A DNA stretch of 64,000 nucleotides from Marinifilum sp965230805. Lineage in GTDB: Bacteria; Bacteroidota; Bacteroidia; Bacteroidales; Marinifilaceae. Both the position numbers and the translations under genes were made by a program. This document shows positions 35,525-44,000 of the stretch, piece by piece; positions within the stretch are counted from its first letter, which is position 1; every line of letters begins with the position of its first letter. The notes under the pieces were generated by a model. That model did not search any database. It was not told the DNA's origin and saw only the letters and a list, made by a program, of their open reading frames with translations. Where the stretch lies: contig NZ_OZ246019.1 of the NCBI RefSeq assembly GCF_965230805.1, forward strand, positions 2,170,001 through 2,234,000. Direction: 5' to 3'.

Positions 35525-36919
35525 TTAATGGCTTAAAGTAAAATGCAGGTTGTTCTTATAGGCCTTTATTGCAGGTATAAAGGCAGCCAACAAACCTATG
35601 CCCGCACAAAATACCAATAGAATCAATTCTTTGTAAAAAACGCCGGAATCGAACGAAGTTCCAAGGTAAAACTGAGGCAAATACATCCAAATCAAGTACG
35701 AAGCAATTATACCTGTAAACCAGCCTGAAACTGCCATAATAATTCCCTGAGCATAAAGCAAAGCTACGACTTTAAGTCGCGAAGCCCCTGCAAGACGCAA
35801 AAGCGCAATTTCGAAAATGCTTTGATTAAATAGATTTAGCAGGTAAATAAAAATATTGATTGATGAAATTAATATGATGATCCATGCCAACAGCCTTAAG
35901 GTATTAAGTCCCATTCCCAAAAGCGAAATAAGCCTGTTTATTTCGATTGCAGGAGAAGCGGCTTGCATTGTGGTGTTTTGATTAATTGCCCTAGGCAGGC
36001 TTATTGCTGCCTGTGGACTTTTATAAAACACCAGCAAAGCAGTAATGGCTTCGGATGCTTTTGTGTTTTTAACAACCAATTCGCCTTTCAGTTCCAGATA
36101 CAAGCTAGCCTCTTCTTCATTCAATTCTTCTCCATGCGAGATTTTATGTTGCAAATGTTCCAGTTTTTCATTTTCATGGATATGATTTTCATGCTCATGC
36201 ATACATGTCTCATGATGTTCTTCTTCTCCGTGTCCGTGATGATCGTGATCGCAACATTCACCATGAACATGTTCTTCTCCATGTTCACCATGCTCATGCT
36301 TGTGGCTATGCACCATCCAAACACTTTCAACAGGTGTTAAAATCAGATTGTCAGTAACATTTCCTGATTTCTTGAGTACTCCTCTTACCGTATATCGAAA
36401 ATCGTCGTGGCTGTGTCCTTCTTCTAAAAAGCCATGAACCCCGGTAAATGTATCTCCGATCTTCAATCCTGTTTTTTTGATAACATTTGCTCCAATTACA
36501 GCATCTAAAGGTTCGTTGAATGAACTACCTTCCTCAAAATCGCATTGGTATAATTTTAAATAATCCTTATGAGTACCTACAATACGAAATCCTTTATAAC
36601 TATCGCCCAAAGCAATTGGAATGCTATGTTTCACCAAAGGATTTCTTTGAACTTTTTCCACTTCGCTAAGCGCGATATTTCCTGTAGGGGCATCAATATG
36701 CAGTACCGAAGATAAGATGAGCTGCAATGGACTCCCCTTAGCTCCAACTACCAAATCGATACCTCCCAAATTGCTTTTGTATTGATTGTTGAGAAAACTT
36801 TCTGTTTTGATGATAAGCGAAATAAGTGCTACTCCAATTGCAAATAAAAGCACACTTAATGCACTATTGTATGGCTTATGAAGCAATTTTGCCACTGCTA
36901 TTTTTAGGATGGTTAGCAT
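35525..36919 (-). CDS. FtsX/MacB-like ABC permease with histidine-rich periplasmic loop
   Basis: 464 residues: one N-terminal TM (residues ~20-40), a large periplasmic domain and three C-terminal TM helices (LLAWIIILISSINIFIYLL; VVALLYAQGIIMAVSGWF; ELILLVFCAGIGLLAAFIP), the MacB/LolC topology. Residues ~203-253 form a loop with more than a dozen His plus Cys and acidic residues (HGECCDHDHHGHGEEEHH), a likely zinc or other transition-metal binding segment. Its partner ATPase ends two bases upstream. Such permeases usually act by mechanotransmission rather than transmembrane transport, so the complex may move a protein or metal-protein complex in the envelope. Zinc linkage is inferred from the loop and neighbours. 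Confidence 0.85.
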   Translation of the reverse strand: MLTILKIAVAKLLHKPYNSALSVLLFAIGVALISLIIKTESFLNNQYKSNLGGIDLVVGAKGSPLQLILSSVLHIDAPTGNIALSEVEKVQRNPLVKHSIPIALGDSYKGFRIVGTHKDYLKLYQCDFEEGSSFNEPLDAVIGANVIKKTGLKIGDTFTGVHGFLEEGHSHDDFRYTVRGVLKKSGNVTDNLILTPVESVWMVHSHKHEHGEHGEEHVHGECCDHDHHGHGEEEHHETCMHEHENHIHENEKLEHLQHKISHGEELNEEEASLYLELKGELVVKNTKASEAITALLVFYKSPQAAISLPRAINQNTTMQAASPAIEINRLISLLGMGLNTLRLLAWIIILISSINIFIYLLNLFNQSIFEIALLRLAGASRLKVVALLYAQGIIMAVSGWFTGIIASYLIWMYLPQFYLGTSFDSGVFYKELILLVFCAGIGLLAAFIPAIKAYKNNLHFTLSH

Positions 36920-36921
36920 AC

Positions 36922-37557
36922 TTAATTTAGTTGGATTTTGTTTGTAAATTCTTTTTTTAATCGTGCATCGTGCGTTGCAAGCAGAAGTGTAACATGGTAA
37001 GTTTTACAAATACTCATTATTAGTTCGGTAAACCGTTTGCAATTGTCATCGTCCAAACTTGATGTAGGCTCGTCGGCCAAAATAATACCAGGTTTATTGA
37101 TCATTGCTCGTGCAATTGAAAAGCGCTGAAGTTCGCCACTACTTAAAGTGGCTGGTTTCTTAAGAACCAAATCAGCTATGCCTAAATCATTTAACAGTTT
37201 ATCCATAAACTCTAGGTCTGCATTATTCCCCGATAATTCGGTAAAATACAATAGGTTTTTGTGCATACTTAAGGCCTCGATAAAATAGTTTTTCTGAAAA
37301 ATCATACCAAAGTGTTTTGCCCTGAAAATATCAAGTTCTGTAGGTTTTAAATCGCGAAGCAATGTATTGGCAATATCCAGAGTTCCGCTTGACGGAATTA
37401 AAATACCGGCAATTAAATGAAGCAATGTAGTTTTTCCACTGCCTGAGTTTCCTGTAAGCAGCCAGGATTCATTTTCCTCAACTTTTAAATCGGGGAAATT
37501 AAAGATCTTACCCTCTGGATATTGATAGGAAAGACCTTCCGTTTTGATATAGCCCAT
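36922..37557 (-). CDS. ABC transporter ATP-binding protein, LolD/MacB type
   Basis: 211 residues with all nucleotide-binding motifs: Walker A GNSGSGKTT near residue 36, Q-loop in MIFQKNYF, signature LSSGELQR near residue 140 and Walker B GIILADEPTSSLD. It is the ATPase for the permease gene that starts two bases downstream. The family drives MacB, LolCDE and FtsEX type complexes. Confidence 0.9.
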   Translation of the reverse strand: MGYIKTEGLSYQYPEGKIFNFPDLKVEENESWLLTGNSGSGKTTLLHLIAGILIPSSGTLDIANTLLRDLKPTELDIFRAKHFGMIFQKNYFIEALSMHKNLLYFTELSGNNADLEFMDKLLNDLGIADLVLKKPATLSSGELQRFSIARAMINKPGIILADEPTSSLDDDNCKRFTELIMSICKTYHVTLLLATHDARLKKEFTNKIQLN

Positions 37558-37625
37558 AATTATTCAATTCGTATGTTTTATTGTTTTTGATTTTTACAGA
37601 TTAGAAGTACCAATTGCAGTATTAC

Positions 37626-37694
37626 CATGAAACGAGCATGATTCAACACACGACAATGATTATTCTGATCTTGCGGTTTGCATCTTACAGATAA
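37626..37694 (+). repeat. Dispersed hairpin leader repeat, copy 5 (shortened)
   Basis: ATGAAACGAGCATGATTCAA, then ACACACGACAATGATTATTC, TGATCTTGCGG and TTTGCATCTTACAGAT. The 5' stem arm is shortened to a few bases and the A-rich spacer before the ATG position is missing, so this copy looks degenerate. It points away from the ATPase gene at 36922-37557 and toward no start codon. Confidence 0.75.
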
Positions 37695-37743
37695 AAACAA
37701 GTCGCATATTTGCTTTTTTGAGTATATTCTTCGTTAACAATCA

Positions 37744-38941
37744 TTAAAGAGGCCATTCATCCTCAAATTCGTGCGTATTCAATTCCATCGCTCTAATTTC
37801 TGATTCGGTACATAAGCAAGCTTCCAATTCTTGCCTTATCGCCTCTTCGTCCAAATCCTGACCAATGATTACAAGTTCGTTTTGCCTATCGCCAAAACGC
37901 TTATCCCATTTGCTCATAATATATTCCTCGTTCTGCTGAAAAGCAGGATGTTGATTGCGCTCTATGATATCGAGTGAAGCCCACCATACCCCTGCTTTGT
38001 CTGCTCGAAGCGATCCTCCGGCCTGACTCCAGTTTATGGCCTCCTTGGGTCGAGAGGCAATCCAAAACAACCCTTTACTTCGGATAATGGCTCCATCCCA
38101 TTCCAAATTGACGTAATGCCAGAATCGTCCGGGATGAAAAGGACGCTTGTTACGAAAAATAAAGGAAGAAATCCCGTATTCCTCGGTTTCGGGAGTATGC
38201 TCTCCCTCAAGTTCTTTCATCCAACCTGCAGCTGATGCAGCTTCTTCAAAATTAAAAAGCCCCGTGTTTACGATCTCTTCAAGATTAATTTTTGCATAGC
38301 TCGATACCAATATTTTGGCAACGGGATTCAGTTTATGAATTACCGCTTTAAGTTGTTCTAATCTTTCATTGCCAATCAAATCGGCTTTGTTAATGATGAT
38401 CACATTTGCAAATTCAATCTGGTCTGTCAATAAGTTTACAATGGTGCGTTGATCCTCCGGATCATCATTCATGCCACGCTTGGCTATGGTATCCAGACTT
38501 TCAAAATCTTTTTCAAAATTAAAAGCATCCACTACGGTTACCATAGTATCTAGCCTTGCCCATTGTGTAAGATCAATTCCTGATTCCTCAAAAGCATAAG
38601 TAAATGTTTGAGCAACAGGAATGGGTTCACTAATCCCTGTACTCTCAATAAACAGATAGTCGAAGCGATTTTGTTGTGCCAGTTTTTCTACTTCCTTTAC
38701 AAGATCTTCGCGCAAGGTACAGCAAATACAACCGTTACTCATCTCAACCAGTTTCTCATCGGTACGCGACAGTACATTTTCGTTTTCAACCAATTGAGCA
38801 TCTATGTTTATTTCGCTCATATCATTTACGATAACTGCTGCACGCCAGATTTTCTTTGTTGTGCAATATGTGATTGAGCAAAGTCGTTTTTCCTGCTCCT
38901 AAAAATCCACTTAAAACTGTAACCGGTAATTTTTTAGTCAT
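37744..38941 (-). pseudogene. COG0523 GTPase (ZigA/YeiR type), single-base frameshift near the N-terminus
   Basis: The long frame (37744-38820) begins at MSEINIDAQL and lacks the nucleotide-binding P-loop. Reading from an ATG at 38941 gives MTKKLPVTVLSGFLGAGKTT, then LLNHILHNKENL, a perfect COG0523 N-terminus, but the frame shifts at CTGGCGT (plus 38843-38848). Removing one G restores KENL-RAAVIVNDMSEINID. The body has the metal motif GCICC and NKAD. Full length would be about 398 residues. COG0523 proteins are metallochaperone GTPases, often made in zinc starvation. Either the strain has a broken gene or there is a sequencing error in the GG/CC dinucleotide. The other COG0523 gene is 84 bases upstream. 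Confidence 0.85.
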
Positions 38942-39025
38942 TTTGTTTTGCTTTTATACGATTCAACTATCACCCTAAGGTATACAGGAACTTTTGTTGC
39001 TGATATCCCTTAAATGTTCAATTTC

Positions 39026-40054
39026 CTAATTCTTTTCCTGTACTGGTGATTCTAACAATTGATAAAGGTTATCTTCCAGTTTGTCGTGGTCTAATCTTTT
39101 GCCTATAAAAACAAGCTTACTAAAACGGGTTTCTGTTCCCCAGTTTTCTCCATCTTCAATCATAAAATTACTCCTAACCGCTTGAAAAATTTGCTTTTCG
39201 GAGGTATCGGAAAAACTAACAATCCCTTTAACCCTGAATACAGTATCTTGGTTAAAGAATAGAAAATTCTGCATCCAAACATTAAATTTTTTCGTATCAA
39301 AGCTTCCCGGTATGATAAATCCCAATGATTTAATATCGTGCTTATGCTGATGATGTGCTGACTTAGCTACGAATGACGATTGATTAATAATTCCTTCTCC
39401 AAAAACCGATAAGTTTTGAAATGACATGGTTGACTTCTCAATGGTTTTTGCCGAGAAAGCGTTTAAATCCAATAAATTAACATTTTCAACTTTTGCAAAT
39501 TCAGCCTTGTATCGTTTAGCCATGGGATTTATACCGCCAATTACGCTTTCCAATTGGCTCAAGTAATCCTGTTGAACACAATCTGCTTTATTCAGAAGCA
39601 CAACATCAGCCAGTGCCAGTTGTTTCCTAACTTCAGCCTGCTCCTCTAAAAGGTCTTCCATATTTTCACAATCGGCAAGGCAAATAACACTGTCGATCCT
39701 AAAATTTAATTGTATACTTTCCGATGCAAGGAATGCTTTAATAATCGAATCCGGGTCGGCTATTCCTGTGGTTTCAATCAGCAAATGGTCAAATGGATAA
39801 GGGCTATTTAAAAGCTTTTTGATTGTTTCATAGAAACCCTCGCTTAACGAACAGCAAATACATCCATTCGAAAGTTCAAAAATATTTTCGTCTGTGCCTA
39901 CAATCAAACCTCCGTCAATTCCTATTTCTCCAAACTCATTCTCAATAATAGCAAACTTTTTTTCAGGCTGGTCTTTTATCAATTGATTGAGCAGGCTTGT
40001 TTTACCAGCTCCCAAAAAGCCCGTTATAATTGTTACCGGAATTCTCATATCCAT
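39026..40054 (-). CDS. COG0523 family metallochaperone GTPase
   Basis: 342 residues. G1 motif GFLGAGKTS near residue 14, conserved IENEFGEIGIDGG, the metal-binding GCICCSL, DHLLIETTGIADP and NKAD. A short His-rich segment (SAHHQHKHD) near residue 235 lies in the usual variable linker. COG0523 proteins use GTP to deliver zinc or other metals to client proteins; many are Zur-regulated. Two Met codons (40054, 40048) are possible starts. It heads a minus-strand series with a second, frameshifted COG0523 gene, the His-rich ABC system and a zinc-free HemB. A 15-bp palindrome lies 127 bases upstream. Confidence 0.9.
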   Translation of the reverse strand: MDMRIPVTIITGFLGAGKTSLLNQLIKDQPEKKFAIIENEFGEIGIDGGLIVGTDENIFELSNGCICCSLSEGFYETIKKLLNSPYPFDHLLIETTGIADPDSIIKAFLASESIQLNFRIDSVICLADCENMEDLLEEQAEVRKQLALADVVLLNKADCVQQDYLSQLESVIGGINPMAKRYKAEFAKVENVNLLDLNAFSAKTIEKSTMSFQNLSVFGEGIINQSSFVAKSAHHQHKHDIKSLGFIIPGSFDTKKFNVWMQNFLFFNQDTVFRVKGIVSFSDTSEKQIFQAVRSNFMIEDGENWGTETRFSKLVFIGKRLDHDKLEDNLYQLLESPVQEKN

Positions 40055-40180
40055 ATCTTTGATTATTTACAATTTGTAAAATATGCGATTCTTAAAAGCT
40101 CTATTGCATAGGTTCACAGCTCACGCATATCATTATATTCCAAATTTACCTAGGCTTCACATTTGCCACAACCAGTCAAA

Positions 40181-40195
40181 TGCAACACCGTTGCA
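40181..40195. promoter_or_regulatory. Candidate operator palindrome upstream of the zinc block
   Basis: TGCAAC-ACC-GTTGCA is a perfect 6+3+6 dyad in the promoter region of the COG0523 gene. Size and symmetry fit a Fur-family site. A Zur identity is inferred from the downstream genes. A second weaker dyad, TTTACAA-T-TTGTAAA, lies at about 40066-40080 closer to the start. Confidence 0.5.
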
Positions 40196-40303
40196 AATAT
40201 AGTGAATGGTTTAAAATAATCTACATCTTAAAACAATAAACTGGCTTAAGCTATTCCGTAGTAAGGGATTTGATTTGTTTATTAACACTTTAGCTTGATC
40301 CAT

Positions 40304-40342
40304 AAAAAAACTCCGTATCCCCAAAAAAGGTATACGGAGTTT
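40304..40342 (-). terminator. Terminator hairpin
   Basis: On the minus strand AAACTCCGTAT and ATACGGAGTTT form an 11-bp stem, followed by TTTTTTTATGG. It would stop leftward transcription coming from the small-protein/HtrA side. Confidence 0.8.
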
Positions 40343-40351
40343 ATAATATGG

Positions 40352-40447
40352 AGTAGCCCCACCAGAACCTTAATTCTTAGTTATATTCGATTGATTTTAT
40401 GCACTTTACAAGTATTAAATTTTGTAGACATACCCTAATTTACTCCC
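40352..40447. other. att-like site 1 (tRNA-Arg fragment core plus integrase arm-like site)
   Basis: AGTAGCCCCACCAGAACCT (40352-40370) matches the 3' part of the tRNA-Arg gene at 54489 except that GACTCG is reduced by six bases. TACCCTAATTTACTCCC (40431-40447) matches the arm-like sequence at 43959 and those near the integrase. Core-to-arm distance is 74 bases, identical to site 2. Confidence 0.6.
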
Positions 40448-40490
40448 TGTTCATTTTGAAGGCTATAGAGTTATTGCATTGAAATAATGC

Positions 40491-40528
40491 GTAAGAGTCT
40501 ATCCAGCTTTCACCGAATAGACTCTTAC
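40491..40528 (-). terminator. Hairpin after the small gene at 40548
   Basis: GTAAGAGTCTAT pairs perfectly with ATAGACTCTTAC over 12 bases with a 14-base loop. It lies 20 bases beyond the stop of the 65-residue gene. There is no strong T run, so it may be a processing or attenuating hairpin rather than a classic terminator. Confidence 0.55.
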
Positions 40529-40547
40529 TAGAAAATTTGCAAAGAGA

Positions 40548-40745
40548 CTATGATAATGGAACCAAGCTAGTATTGATTATCTCATCGATAACATCTAAAC
40601 GATTGTTAAAACGATTCTTGAGCCAGTTTATTAATTTTTCCTGATCATTTTCATCCAACCAATTCATAGATTTAATCAACTCCTTTCGAAATAAACTTTC
40701 CTGATCGGCAACCGCCTCTAAAACAAACTTTTGATGCTCTAACAT
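40548..40745 (-). CDS. Small hypothetical protein
   Basis: 65 residues (starts MLEHQKFVLEAVADQ), predicted all-helical and charged, with no family I recognise. It follows htrA in the same orientation, 67 bases after that stop, and ends near a hairpin, so it may be expressed with htrA. Codon pattern looks like a real gene, but evidence is limited to length, position and composition. Confidence 0.55.
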   Translation of the reverse strand: MLEHQKFVLEAVADQESLFRKELIKSMNWLDENDQEKLINWLKNRFNNRLDVIDEIINTSLVPLS

Positions 40746-40812
40746 ATCTGATGATTATTTAGTTATAAGAAAATCTATTTAAACTCTCTAGTCACATTTT
40801 AATCAATTATGC

Positions 40813-42330
40813 TTATTCATTAATACCAAAGGCATAATAATATTGTCCAGGATAATCAGGATAAACCCCTTTTAGCATCACTCCACCCGATTTCCCTTTC
40901 AGGATCGTTTTTAATTCTTTCAAACTTTCTACTCTTTTATCATTAACATGAGTAATTACAAATCCCTCTTTAATATTGGTTTGAGTTCGCAGTATACCAG
41001 AATTCAGCTTTTCAATCATTAATCCTGTTGGCACATCCAGTTTTGAAGCTTTTTCTCTATCTACTTCAATGATTTCAGCTCCAAGTTTGGAAAGTATATC
41101 TCTATGATTGTTACTACTAATTTCACTTTCGCCTTGTGCATTCTTTAATGTGATCTCAAATTCTTTGGCTTTTCCAAGACGATTTACTCCTACCAACAAT
41201 TGATCTCCAGGACGATGTTGACCAATTATTTCGAGTAAATCAGAAGATGTCTTTATCTTATTCTTGTTCACTTTAACAATCACATCTCCTTTTTGAAGCC
41301 CTGCCTCTTTCGCAGAACTTTCAGTCATTAAGCTATCAACATAAACCCCCTCAGTAACATCCAAGTCTTTTTCTTTGGCAAAATTTCCATCTACGCTTCG
41401 GATGGTAATTCCCATATAACCACGTTGTACAAATCCGTATTCTAGAATATCTTCCACAACCTTACTCACAATATTCGATGGAATGGCAAACCCATAACCT
41501 GAATAAGAACCTGTTGGACTTGCAATAGCAGTATTAATACCTATTAATCCTCCTTTTAGATTTACCAGTGCTCCACCACTATTACCGGGGTTGATTGCCG
41601 CATCGGTTTGGATGAAGGATTCTATAGCTGATTGCGACTGCAGAATATTAATATTTCTACCTTTTGCACTAACAATACCAGCTGTTACAGTCGAGTTTAA
41701 ATTAAAAGGGTTTCCAACTGCCAAAACCCACTCTCCAATTTCTACATCATCAGAATTTACAAATGGGACATGTGCCAATTTCCTTTCCTTAATTTGTATC
41801 ACAGCCAAATCAGTTGTTGGATCAGTTCCGATCACCTTTGCTTTATATACTCTATTATCGTGTAAACTCACTTCAATATCTTCAGCTCCATCAATTACAT
41901 GGTTATTAGTAACAATATACCCATCAGAGCTAATAATTACTCCCGAGCCAGTTCCTACCCGAGTATATGGACCTCGTTGCTGTGGTGTTCTTTGTTCAAA
42001 CTTAAAGTGTGGACCAAAAAAATCTTTCAGCATATTATCGTTGAAAAAATCTCTAAAAGGAGATGGAACTTTCTGTCTGCTTTGAGCACCCGGAATATGA
42101 GTCGATTTTATATGCACTACTGCATCCATCACTTTCTTTGATACATCAGTAAATTGCAAGGGAACCACTTCTCCATTATGGTTTACCGTGTATGCTGCAC
42201 CAACAACGGGTGCAGAATCTATATGTTTAATGGTATAGGTTTTATCTTCCTTATTAAAGAAAATAAATCCAACAGATGTAACTACACTGGCAATGAATGC
42301 AACTATAAATAATTGAGCAATTTTCTTCAT
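40813..42330 (-). CDS. degP: Periplasmic serine protease, DegP/HtrA family
   Basis: 505 residues. An N-terminal hydrophobic segment (FIVAFIASVVTSVGFIFF) is a signal or anchor. The trypsin-like domain has the complete triad: His in TNNHVIDGAED, Asp in DPTTDLAVIQ and Ser in NPGNSGGALVN. Two PDZ domains follow (GYMGITIRSVDG to ITLKN, and LGAEIIEVDREKASKL to the end). It degrades or refolds damaged envelope proteins. The gene lies near hsp20 and between two att-like sites, so it may be part of an acquired segment, although htrA is normally a core gene in this phylum. Confidence 0.93.
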   Translation of the reverse strand: MKKIAQLFIVAFIASVVTSVGFIFFNKEDKTYTIKHIDSAPVVGAAYTVNHNGEVVPLQFTDVSKKVMDAVVHIKSTHIPGAQSRQKVPSPFRDFFNDNMLKDFFGPHFKFEQRTPQQRGPYTRVGTGSGVIISSDGYIVTNNHVIDGAEDIEVSLHDNRVYKAKVIGTDPTTDLAVIQIKERKLAHVPFVNSDDVEIGEWVLAVGNPFNLNSTVTAGIVSAKGRNINILQSQSAIESFIQTDAAINPGNSGGALVNLKGGLIGINTAIASPTGSYSGYGFAIPSNIVSKVVEDILEYGFVQRGYMGITIRSVDGNFAKEKDLDVTEGVYVDSLMTESSAKEAGLQKGDVIVKVNKNKIKTSSDLLEIIGQHRPGDQLLVGVNRLGKAKEFEITLKNAQGESEISSNNHRDILSKLGAEIIEVDREKASKLDVPTGLMIEKLNSGILRTQTNIKEGFVITHVNDKRVESLKELKTILKGKSGGVMLKGVYPDYPGQYYYAFGINE

Positions 42331-42504
42331 AATAAATACTTTAAAATTTTACTACTAGCTTGATATTAAAATGTGAAAGCTCTTGAACCACGTCTAAATG
42401 CAACAAATTGTTAACAAGCAAATCACATTCTAATCCATAAGCTTACCACCTACCTTTTGCAGAGTAAGTGGCAAGCATATTTTTTAATAAACAGTCTGAT
42501 TTTC

Positions 42505-42948
42505 TTAGGAAATCTTAATAATTCTGGCTGGCTTTGGCTTTGCTTCTTCTTTCTTAGGTAAGTGAATTACCAAAATCCCATCAGAATAATTGGCCTTAAT
42601 TTTATCACCATCGACTACATCCGAAGGCAATTGAAACGAACGCTGGAACGAACAATAAGAGAATTCTTTCCTGGTATATTTGTCCCCCTTATTTTCAACC
42701 TCACTCTTCCTTTCAGAAGAAACAGTCAACTGATTGTTGTCTAAATTAATATTGAAGTCTTTCTTATCCATTCCTGGAGCTGCTACCTCAATAGTGAATT
42801 CATTTTTATCCTCTTTCACATTCACCGCAGGTAAAGTGGTGTTTGTGGTAGAGAAATTTGTGGTATTCCAATCCATCCAATCTCTGGAGAAAAAATTATC
42901 AAAGAAGGATGGGAAAAAATTATCGGTATTTTTCTTAACTAAAGTCAT
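42505..42948 (-). CDS. Hsp20/alpha-crystallin small heat-shock protein
   Basis: 147 residues. The alpha-crystallin domain spans about 35-140 with LPAVNVKEDKNEFTIEVAAPG, KGDKYTRKEFSYCSFQRSF and the C-terminal GILVIHLPKKEE; the C-terminal I-x-I-like tail is ARIIKIS. It holds unfolding cytoplasmic proteins in a refoldable state. A clear Shine-Dalgarno-like GGAGGG precedes the ATG, unusual among the genes here and consistent with strong translation. Neighbour of the HtrA gene in the same orientation. Confidence 0.92.
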   Translation of the reverse strand: MTLVKKNTDNFFPSFFDNFFSRDWMDWNTTNFSTTNTTLPAVNVKEDKNEFTIEVAAPGMDKKDFNINLDNNQLTVSSERKSEVENKGDKYTRKEFSYCSFQRSFQLPSDVVDGDKIKANYSDGILVIHLPKKEEAKPKPARIIKIS

Positions 42949-43456
42949 AATTATACCCTCCCTAATTTAAATTAATATATTCTTATATTCTCAATAAAAT
43001 TAGAATCGCGATTCACTTTACCCCTTTCAAATTAAATGCCAAATCCATCCAATTTTCGTAGAGCTCTGAAAATCAAAAGCTAATTCAAAAGAAGAAATTA
43101 TGCTTAACTGACATTTTTTCATTTTCCAAAACAAATCTCATGATATTTTGACACAATCATCTACCTATTAGGACATTATGACATTTTACAACAAAAAAGC
43201 GAAATAAAATAAGATAATTGATACAATAGCTTTATTTCAACATTTAACGTACAAAATTTCTTCAAAAATGATTGCGCTATCATATTTCTTTGAAATTCAT
43301 TATATCTTTAATAGCTATAAAAATAAACACAAGTCGCCACGTGGCGATTTGTAGCCAAACACGAATGCATATATTTCTAAAGAAAGAATGGTTCTGATTT
43401 ATTGCCCGTGTTTCATAAATACTCATTTAACTATAGTTGCTAATATCAGTCAAACC
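42949..43456. other. Divergent intergenic region with two perfect palindromes
   Basis: GAATCGCGATTC (43003-43014) and TCGCCACGTGGCGA (43334-43347, extendable to 43329-43352 with one mismatch pair) are the visible signals. The former is about 55 bases upstream of the hsp20 start. Other parts are AT-rich. Confidence 0.6.
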
Positions 43457-43855
43457 ATGAGTAAGGATACAATTAATTTAGAAGATATTATACAAGTTGT
43501 TGTCGGCTCATCCGCTCTAACAATACCAGTTGCATTTTCAGAGGAATCCTGGCGACTAAGCGAAACCTTACCAACTCTAAACCTGGTTGTTATCATTCTT
43601 CTTTCCTTAATTTTTATAAATATTTACTCATTTCAGGGAATTTTTCAAGGAAACGTAAAGAATCGATTATCTCATTTTTTATTCAGAACCTTAATAGACT
43701 ATGGAGTCACCTTTATTGTAGTATTTATCATACTATTTGCATTAAATAGAATGCCAATATTAGAGGAACCTCTTATTGCTTTAAAAAGAATTATAATTCT
43801 CTCTTTCCCTGCTTCAATGGGTGGTGTAATTGTGGATGGATTTGACAAAGAATAG
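43457..43855 (+). CDS. DUF2391-like small membrane protein
   Basis: 132 residues from the ATG at 43457 (MSKDTINLEDIIQVVVGSS); an earlier in-frame start at 43388 is less plausible. Four hydrophobic segments are visible (ALTIPVAF; NLVVIILLSLIFINIYSF; YGVTFIVVFIILFAL; LKRIIILSFPASMGGVIVD), with a conserved-looking FSEESWRLSETLP between the first two, as I recall for DUF2391 proteins. No function known. It lies just inside att-like site 2, divergent from hsp20. Confidence 0.65.
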   Translation: MSKDTINLEDIIQVVVGSSALTIPVAFSEESWRLSETLPTLNLVVIILLSLIFINIYSFQGIFQGNVKNRLSHFLFRTLIDYGVTFIVVFIILFALNRMPILEEPLIALKRIIILSFPASMGGVIVDGFDKE

Positions 43856-43880
43856 TATTTAATATCAGCTTCAATTACTT

Positions 43881-43975
43881 GTGACCCCACCAGAACCTAG
43901 TTAAGTAGTTGTAATATTCTGTTTTTGAGACTTATACACACTATTCGCATTGAGCAAACACCCTATTTTGTCCCC
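43881..43975. other. att-like site 2: left end of the integrative element
   Basis: GTGACCCCACCAGAACCTAG (43881-43900) repeats the tRNA-Arg 3' region with the same six-base gap as site 1. CACCCTATTTTGTCCCC (43959-43975) resembles arm sequences at 54281-54297 and 54311-54327 next to the integrase. Confidence 0.65.
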
Positions 43976-44000
43976 AATAAATAATTCTCGTACTTTTTAA

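Noticed and set aside
35963..36340. 125-codon Met/Phe-rich plus-strand frame
   Set aside because: It is the complement of the His-rich loop of the permease, which produces the odd composition.
38608..38877. 89-codon plus-strand frame over the COG0523 gene start
   Set aside because: Shadow of the frameshifted GTPase gene; the minus strand encodes conserved motifs.
40352..40370. Additional tRNA gene
   Set aside because: Only the 3' end of a tRNA is matched; no anticodon or D arm follows, so it is treated as an att-like fragment.
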